Assembly: GCA_938023705.1 (NCBI GenBank)
Contig: CALJDJ010000075.1
Location: forward strand, 1 to 64,000
Source: an uncultured Collinsella sp.
Lineage (GTDB): Bacteria > Actinomycetota > Coriobacteriia > Coriobacteriales > Coriobacteriaceae
Length of the DNA stretch: 64,000 bases
Reading direction: 5' to 3'
Made by a program: the position numbers and the translations under genes. The notes beneath the pieces were generated by a model, which searched no databases, was not told where the DNA came from, and worked only from the letters and a program-made list of their open reading frames with translations. This document shows, one piece after another, positions 59,235 to 64,000 of the stretch (positions are counted from its first letter, which is position 1; the number at the start of each line of letters is the position of its first letter).

Positions 59235-62065
59235 TGGCTGCCAAACTCATCGATCTTTCCTTTACGCTCAACGGCCGCAAGGTCAAGGTTCAGATTGCCC
59301 CTGACACCATGCTCTTTTCGCTTTTGCGTGAGCAGGGTTGCGCGTCGGTGCGCTGCGCCTGCGAAACCACCAACTGCGGTCTGTGCACGGTGTGGCTCGA
59401 CGGCGACCCGGTGCTGAGCTGCTCGGTTCCCGCCGCGCGCGTCGAGGGCCATACCATCACCACGCTCGAGGGTCTCAAGGCTGAGTCCGAGGCGCTCGCC
59501 CGCGCGATGGCTGCCGAAGGCGCCGAGCAGTGCGGTTTTTGCGCCCCCGGCCTTATCATGAACGTGCTGGCGCTTGCCCGCGCCGCCAAGGAGGACCCGA
59601 GCCTCGTCGCCACGCGCGAGGAACTGTCGCGCCAGCTCGCCGGCAACCTGTGCCGCTGCAGCGGCTACGAGAGCCAGCTGCGCGCCATTGTCCGCTTCCT
59701 CAACGAGTCCGGCGTGCAGGTGGGCTTTGAGATGCCCGAGCTGCCGGTCAACGACACCAGCTGCGACGGTGTCTCGTACAAGCAGATTACCCATAAGCAG
59801 CCTAAGAAGGACTCGAAGGCGCTGCTCGAGGGCCGTCCCGTCTACACGGGCGATATGGTGCCCGCCGGCGCCCTGATCGTCAAACTCAAGCGCAGCCCCT
59901 ATGCCCGCGCCAAGATCCGCTCCATCGATACGTCGCGCGCCCTGAAGGTGCCCGGCGTCGTGGGCGTCTACACTTACGAGGACGTGCCCAAGCGCCGCTT
60001 TACTATCGCCGGTCAGAGCTATCCGCAGCCGAGTCCCTACGACCGCCTGATTCTCGAGAACCTCGTGCGCTATCAAAACGAGGAGGTGGCGATCGTCGCC
60101 GCCGAGACCGAGGAGGCCGCCGACAAGGCGCTCAAGCTCATCAAGGTCGACTACGAGGTGCTCGAGCCGCTGCTCGACTTTACCCAGGCGCTCGATAACG
60201 ACATCGTGGTCCACCCCGAGGGCGACGTGACCTTTATGTTCCCGCAGGGCGGCGATGTGCCCCGCAACCTGGTGTGCAGCGGTACCAGCGACTTTGGTGA
60301 TCTGGACGAGGCCTTCGCCCAGAGCGACATCGTCTTTGAGCGCACCTACAACAGCCAGGCCACGCAGACCGCGCCCATGGAGACTTTCCGCGCCTTCGCG
60401 ACGACCGACGCGTTTGGGCGCATCTCGGTGACCACCTCTACGCAGGTGCCCTTCCACGTGCGCCGCATGGTCGCTCAGTCGCTCGATATTCCGCAGTCGC
60501 AGGTGCAGGTCATTAAGCCGCGCATCGGCGGCGGCTTTGGCTCCAAGCAGACGGGCTGCTGCGAGATCTTCGTGGCATTCGTTACCCAGCAGACCGGCCG
60601 TCCGAGCTACTGCTGCTACACCCGCGAGGAGACCATCACCGCGGGCAACTCGCGCCACCAGATGCAGATGACCGTTAAGCTGGGCGCCATGAACGACGGC
60701 ACCATCACGGCCATCGATCTGCACACGCTGTCCAACGCCGGCGCGTACGGCGAGCACGCTACCACGACGATCGGCCTTTCGGGCCACAAGAGCCTGCCGA
60801 TTTACAACCATGTGAAGGCGAGCCGCTTTAGCTGGGACGCCGTCTACACCAACACCAACCGCGGCGGCGCGTATCGCGGCTACGGTGCCACCCAGGGCCA
60901 GTTTGCCGTGGAGAGCGCCGTCAACGAGCTCGCCGACATGCTGCACATGGACCCCGCCGACCTGCGCCTTAAGAACATCGTGCGCGAGGGCGAGATCATG
61001 CCGCAGTACTACAACGAGAAGCTCAACGCCTGCGCGCTCGACCGCTGCCTGCTGCGCGCGATGGACATGATCGGTTGGCGCGACAAGCCGCTAGCCGTCG
61101 ACCTGGGCGACCGTGTGCGTGCTCTGGGCTGTGCGCTCACCATGCAGGGCTCGGGCATCTCCAACGTGGATATCGCCGGCATCGACATGCGCTTGGAAGA
61201 GGACGGCTTCATTACCATCGGCACCGGCGCCACCGATAACGGCATGGGTGTTGACACGATCCTGGCGCAGATTGCCGCCGAGGAGCTGGGCGTTGAGAGC
61301 TCGCTGATCGTGGTGCGCGGCGTGGATACCGACGTATCGCCGTTCGACGCTGGCTCGTACGCGAGCTCGGGTACGTACGTGACGGGCCTTGCCGCCAAGA
61401 ACGCCGCGACCGAGCTGCGTGAGAAGATTTGTGCCAAGGCTGCCCAGATGTGGGGCGTGAATGCCGCCGACGTGGTCTTTGATGGTCAGTACGTGCGTCT
61501 GTCCGACGAGCGCGCCGCCCGCGAGCGCGGCCGTTACCTCACGCTGCGCGACTTTGCCAACCTGTGTGTCAAGAACATCGACGGCGGCGACGCGCTGACC
61601 TCGCACGCCTCTGCCTGCCTGCCCGTTTCGCCTCCGCCGTTTATGGCCGGCATTGCCGAGGTCGAGGTCGACAAGGCCACCGGCAAGGTGACCGTGGTGG
61701 ACTACGCGGCGGCTGTGGACTGCGGCACCGTGATCAACGAGGCACTCGCGCGCGTCCAGGCCGAGGGCGGCATTGCCCAGGGTATCGGCCACGCGCTCTA
61801 CGAGATCGTCGAGCACGATGACCGCGGCCGTCTGCGCACCGGTAACTTTATGAGCTACAAGTTGCCCACGCGCCTGGATATCGGCAGCATTCGCGTGGCC
61901 TTTGAGCCGAGCTACGAGCCGACGGGTCCGTTTGGCGCCAAGTCGATCGGCGAGGTCGTCATCAACACGCCGCTCGCCGCTGTGGCATCGGCCGTGGCAC
62001 ACGCCACCGGCCACCAGGTGCGCTCGCTGCCCATCACACCGGAGAAGGCTCTGCTGGGGGAGTAG
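59234..62065 (+). CDS. Fused 2Fe-2S/molybdopterin subunit of an XdhD-like, probably selenium-dependent, molybdenum hydroxylase
   Basis: The 943-residue enzyme fuses an N-terminal ferredoxin-like domain (cysteines within residues 36-63), a second 2Fe-2S domain (CGFCAPG and NLCRCSGYE) and the large molybdopterin domain. The latter has IGGGFGSKQTGCCE, RGGAYRGYGATQGQF and the catalytic glutamate E907 in GAKSIGEVV. Size and fusion match XdhD/SDMH-type hydroxylases that act on purines or other N-heterocycles. Many of that branch need labile selenium at the molybdenum; the selenium genes in this window fit, but no yqeB or yqeC is present here. The substrate is unknown. Confidence 0.88.
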   Translation: MAAKLIDLSFTLNGRKVKVQIAPDTMLFSLLREQGCASVRCACETTNCGLCTVWLDGDPVLSCSVPAARVEGHTITTLEGLKAESEALARAMAAEGAEQCGFCAPGLIMNVLALARAAKEDPSLVATREELSRQLAGNLCRCSGYESQLRAIVRFLNESGVQVGFEMPELPVNDTSCDGVSYKQITHKQPKKDSKALLEGRPVYTGDMVPAGALIVKLKRSPYARAKIRSIDTSRALKVPGVVGVYTYEDVPKRRFTIAGQSYPQPSPYDRLILENLVRYQNEEVAIVAAETEEAADKALKLIKVDYEVLEPLLDFTQALDNDIVVHPEGDVTFMFPQGGDVPRNLVCSGTSDFGDLDEAFAQSDIVFERTYNSQATQTAPMETFRAFATTDAFGRISVTTSTQVPFHVRRMVAQSLDIPQSQVQVIKPRIGGGFGSKQTGCCEIFVAFVTQQTGRPSYCCYTREETITAGNSRHQMQMTVKLGAMNDGTITAIDLHTLSNAGAYGEHATTTIGLSGHKSLPIYNHVKASRFSWDAVYTNTNRGGAYRGYGATQGQFAVESAVNELADMLHMDPADLRLKNIVREGEIMPQYYNEKLNACALDRCLLRAMDMIGWRDKPLAVDLGDRVRALGCALTMQGSGISNVDIAGIDMRLEEDGFITIGTGATDNGMGVDTILAQIAAEELGVESSLIVVRGVDTDVSPFDAGSYASSGTYVTGLAAKNAATELREKICAKAAQMWGVNAADVVFDGQYVRLSDERAARERGRYLTLRDFANLCVKNIDGGDALTSHASACLPVSPPPFMAGIAEVEVDKATGKVTVVDYAAAVDCGTVINEALARVQAEGGIAQGIGHALYEIVEHDDRGRLRTGNFMSYKLPTRLDIGSIRVAFEPSYEPTGPFGAKSIGEVVINTPLAAVASAVAHATGHQVRSLPITPEKALLGE

Positions 62066-62089
62066 CGGGTCAGCGAACAAGTCGTAGTT

Positions 62090-62119
62090 GGCGGGACGGG
62101 ACAACTCGCCCCGCCTTTT
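62090..62119 (+). terminator. Intrinsic terminator of the hydroxylase genes
   Basis: GGCGGG (62090-62095) pairs with CCCGCC (62110-62115), followed by TTTTG. Confidence 0.7.
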
Positions 62120-62205
62120 GCACTCGTGGTGAGGTCGTGAGCCTGTAAAAGGTGTGCGTGCGCTTGCCGCTCGTATCTGCTATCATTCCTAATCTGTGCG
62201 CTCAT

Positions 62206-62289
62206 GCGGGCGTGGCGGAATTGGTAGACGCGCCAGATTTAGGTTCTGGTGGGATTCCCGTGAAGGTTCGAGTCCTTTCGCCCGCACCA
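62206..62289 (+). tRNA. tRNA-Leu (anticodon TAG)
   Basis: The acceptor GCGGGCG pairs with CGCCCGC. The anticodon stem CCAGA/TCTGG holds TTTAGGT with anticodon TAG. A class-II extra arm (TGGGATTCCCGTG) is present, the T loop is TTCGAGT, and CCA is encoded at 62287-62289. A TATCAT -10-like word lies at 62181-62186. Confidence 0.95.
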
Positions 62290-62377
62290 ACGCATCTGCG
62301 TCGGCTTCGGCCGTCGCGACTCTTTGTTGCATAAAGGTACCAGCACCTCAGATAAGCTGGGCAGTATGAGGAGGAAC

Positions 62378-63679
62378 GTGTTGAACATCACCGCTTCTGA
62401 CGTCAAGGACGCCAAGCTCACCGCTACGGTCACCATCCCGGCCGCCGACGTCGACGCCGCGATCAAGAAGGCCTACAAGGACACCGCCAAGAAGTACCGC
62501 TTCCCGGGCTTCCGCGCCGGCAAGGCTCCCCGTCCGGTCATCGATTCCGCTCTTGGCGCCGAGGCTACCCTCGCTCAGGCCACTAACGACCTGATCGCCG
62601 CCAACGAGCCCGCCGTCCTCAACGAGCTGGACATCGTCCCCACCAAGAACGGTGACTACAAGGAGCTCGACCTCGCCAAGGATCACGAGGACTACACCTA
62701 CACCGTCGAGTTCTCCCTGCGTCCTGCTGCCGAGCTCTCTTCCTTCGACGCCGTCGAGATCGAGATGCCCCCTGCGGAGGTCACCGAGTCCGAGATCAAC
62801 AACCAGGTCGAGATGCTCCTCAACTACCGTGCCACCTTCGAGGACGTCGAGGGCCGCGCTGTCGAGGCTGACGACTATGTGACCGTCGATCTCAAGGCCG
62901 TCGAGAACGCCGACAACTTTGCCGCCGAGGGCCGCATGCTCATCGCCGGTAGCGACAGCAACCCCAAGGAGTTCAACGAGGCTCTGATCGGCGCCAACGT
63001 TGACGACGTCAAGTCCGTCACCTGGACCGACGAGGCCGAGGAGGGCGAGGAGGCCGAGACCCACACCGTCGAGGTCACCGTCAAGGGCATCAAGGTCCGC
63101 AACACCCCCGAGCTCACCGACGAGCTCGTTAAGTCCGACTTTGGCTTCGACAGCATCGACGCTATGCGCGACGCCATCAAGATCGAGATCGAGCAGGACA
63201 AGGCTTCCCGCCTCCCGGCCGAGAAGGAGAACCGTTGCGTCTCCGCTCTCGCCGAGCGCCTGCAGCTCGACGAGATGGACGCCGACTACGAGCAGTCCGT
63301 CTTTGAGGAGCTTGGCCAGAACTTCCTGTCCAACCTCGCTGCCCGCGGCATGACGCTGGACACCTGGCTGCCCGCTTCCGGCCTGACCATGGAGCAGTTC
63401 ATCGGCGACCTGCACAAGCAGGCCAACGACGTTGCCCGTGAGTCCCTGGCGCTCGACGCCCTCGCCCGTGAGCTCAAGATTGAGGTCACCGAGGACGACA
63501 TCAACGCCGAGTTCGAGAAGGCCGGCGTCAAGGACGTCGAGGCTTCCAAGGCCGAGTTCATCGCCGATGGCCGCATGCCTGCCGTCCGCGAGTCCATCCG
63601 TCGCTCCAAGGCCGTCGATCACCTGGTCGAGAACGCCAAGGTGACCGAGGTCGACGAGACCGCCAAGGACGCCGAGTAA
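62378..63679 (+). CDS. tig: Trigger factor (ribosome-associated chaperone and prolyl isomerase)
   Basis: Trigger factor binds the ribosome exit tunnel and shields new chains. The 433-residue product has the N-terminal ribosome-docking signature FPGFRAGKAPRPV, a central FKBP-type segment around residues 155-235 (EADDYVTVDLKA...) and a long helical, acidic C-terminal chaperone domain. Length is typical. The GTG at 62378 is selected because GAGGAGG lies just ahead. ATG 62366, which overlaps that site, is less likely. clpP follows, the usual tig-clpP order. Confidence 0.95.
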   Translation: MLNITASDVKDAKLTATVTIPAADVDAAIKKAYKDTAKKYRFPGFRAGKAPRPVIDSALGAEATLAQATNDLIAANEPAVLNELDIVPTKNGDYKELDLAKDHEDYTYTVEFSLRPAAELSSFDAVEIEMPPAEVTESEINNQVEMLLNYRATFEDVEGRAVEADDYVTVDLKAVENADNFAAEGRMLIAGSDSNPKEFNEALIGANVDDVKSVTWTDEAEEGEEAETHTVEVTVKGIKVRNTPELTDELVKSDFGFDSIDAMRDAIKIEIEQDKASRLPAEKENRCVSALAERLQLDEMDADYEQSVFEELGQNFLSNLAARGMTLDTWLPASGLTMEQFIGDLHKQANDVARESLALDALARELKIEVTEDDINAEFEKAGVKDVEASKAEFIADGRMPAVRESIRRSKAVDHLVENAKVTEVDETAKDAE

Positions 63680-63755
63680 TTCTCGCCACCTTGTCCACGA
63701 GCGCATGCATGCGCCCGTGATGGGGTAAAGTTATAAGCCGGTTATCCGGTTGCTT

Positions 63756-63802
63756 CGTACGGTGCCAGCCAATGCATAGCATGCGGGCACCGTACGTTTA
63801 TC
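63756..63802 (+). terminator. Intrinsic terminator between tig and clpP
   Basis: A perfect 11-bp stem (CGTACGGTGCC at 63756-63766 with 63786-63796) with a 19-base loop is followed by TTTATC. It suggests tig and clpP can be transcribed separately, though the T-run is short. Confidence 0.75.
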
Positions 63803-63842
63803 TAGAACCAATTTGGTCCGCAAGAGAGAAATGGAGATGCGT

Positions 63843-64000
63843 ATGATCGCTAAGTTCGATTCCGCCCTCGTGCCATACGTTATCGAGCAGACGCCGCGCG
63901 GCGAGCGCAGCTACGATATCTATTCGCGCCTGCTCAACGACCGCATCATCTTCTTGGGCGAGGAGATTAACTCCGTCAGCGCCAACCTGGTCGTTGCCCA
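63843..64000 (+). CDS. clpP: ATP-dependent Clp protease proteolytic subunit, 5' end only
   Basis: The frame from ATG 63843 (six bases after GGAG; alternatives at 63831 and 63837) reads VPYVIEQTPRGERSYDIYSRLLNDRIIFLGEEI and runs off the window edge. This is the highly conserved N-terminal part of ClpP, the serine protease chamber that works with ClpX/ClpC unfoldases. The catalytic Ser-His-Asp residues lie beyond the edge. The position right after tig supports the assignment. Confidence 0.93.
   Translation, partial: MIAKFDSALVPYVIEQTPRGERSYDIYSRLLNDRIIFLGEEINSVSANLVVA

Overview
The window reads as chromosomal DNA of an anaerobic, GC-rich gut actinobacterium of the Coriobacteriia, most like Collinsella. 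This is an inference from gene content, the frequent GAAAGG-type ribosome binding sites, GTG/TTG starts and a four-domain S1 protein, not from a database search. Most of it is ordinary core genome with short intergenic gaps and clear intrinsic terminators. Three stretches stand out: a selenium/iron-sulfur gene run, a 13-kb surface-protein gene, and the split selA-selB-selC region with a selenium-type molybdenum hydroxylase.

Layout. 1-9.3 kb: a HAD phosphatase, argG and argH, ndk, rpiB, a TetR regulator divergent from a frameshifted HXXEE membrane protein, and a CyuA-type cysteine desulfidase. 9.6-12.9 kb: a sugar isomerase-like TIM barrel, a PTS EIIBC and a DeoR regulator, probably one carbohydrate locus. 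12.9-18.9 kb: a HAD hydrolase, rpsA, the RNase P RNA gene (rnpB), a YigZ protein, a C_GCAxxG_C_C redox protein and an O-acetylhomoserine sulfhydrylase. 19-24 kb: an MFS exporter, xpt, a GGQ-domain release-factor-like protein, a diacylglycerol kinase-like protein and a ClC channel.

24.2-29.6 kb is a molybdenum block: moeA and mog (cofactor synthesis), then modA, an unusual modB with an extra extracytoplasmic domain, and modC (molybdate uptake). 30.0-36.7 kb is a same-strand run of two double-cubane/2-hydroxyacyl-CoA dehydratase-type proteins, their ATP-driven activase, selD with an in-frame UGA, yedF, a DUF3343 gene and a cysteine desulfurase. It combines low-potential electron delivery with selenium mobilisation. 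36.8-49.8 kb is one giant repeat-rich surface protein (about 4,320 residues if repaired) broken by one missing base in a C run.

49.9-64 kb: brnQ, tRNA-Pro and tRNA-Gly (with att-like copies of the tRNA-Gly 3' end), a formate/nitrite transporter, selA-selB, tRNA-Sec, gdhA, a FAD subunit plus XdhD-like molybdenum hydroxylase pair, tRNA-Leu, trigger factor and the start of clpP.

How it fits together. Mod imports molybdate and MoeA/Mog insert it into the cofactor. SelD, YedF, DUF3343 and Csd plausibly handle selenium. SelA, SelB and tRNA-Sec use selenophosphate to decode UGA, including the UGA in selD itself. The XdhD-like hydroxylase is a likely user of the molybdenum cofactor and possibly of labile selenium. 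Several long imperfect palindromes lie between genes, at about 15.9, 31.4, 52.7 and 56.3 kb, and look like structured RNA or mobile palindromic elements. No CRISPR array, intact insertion sequence or prophage was seen.
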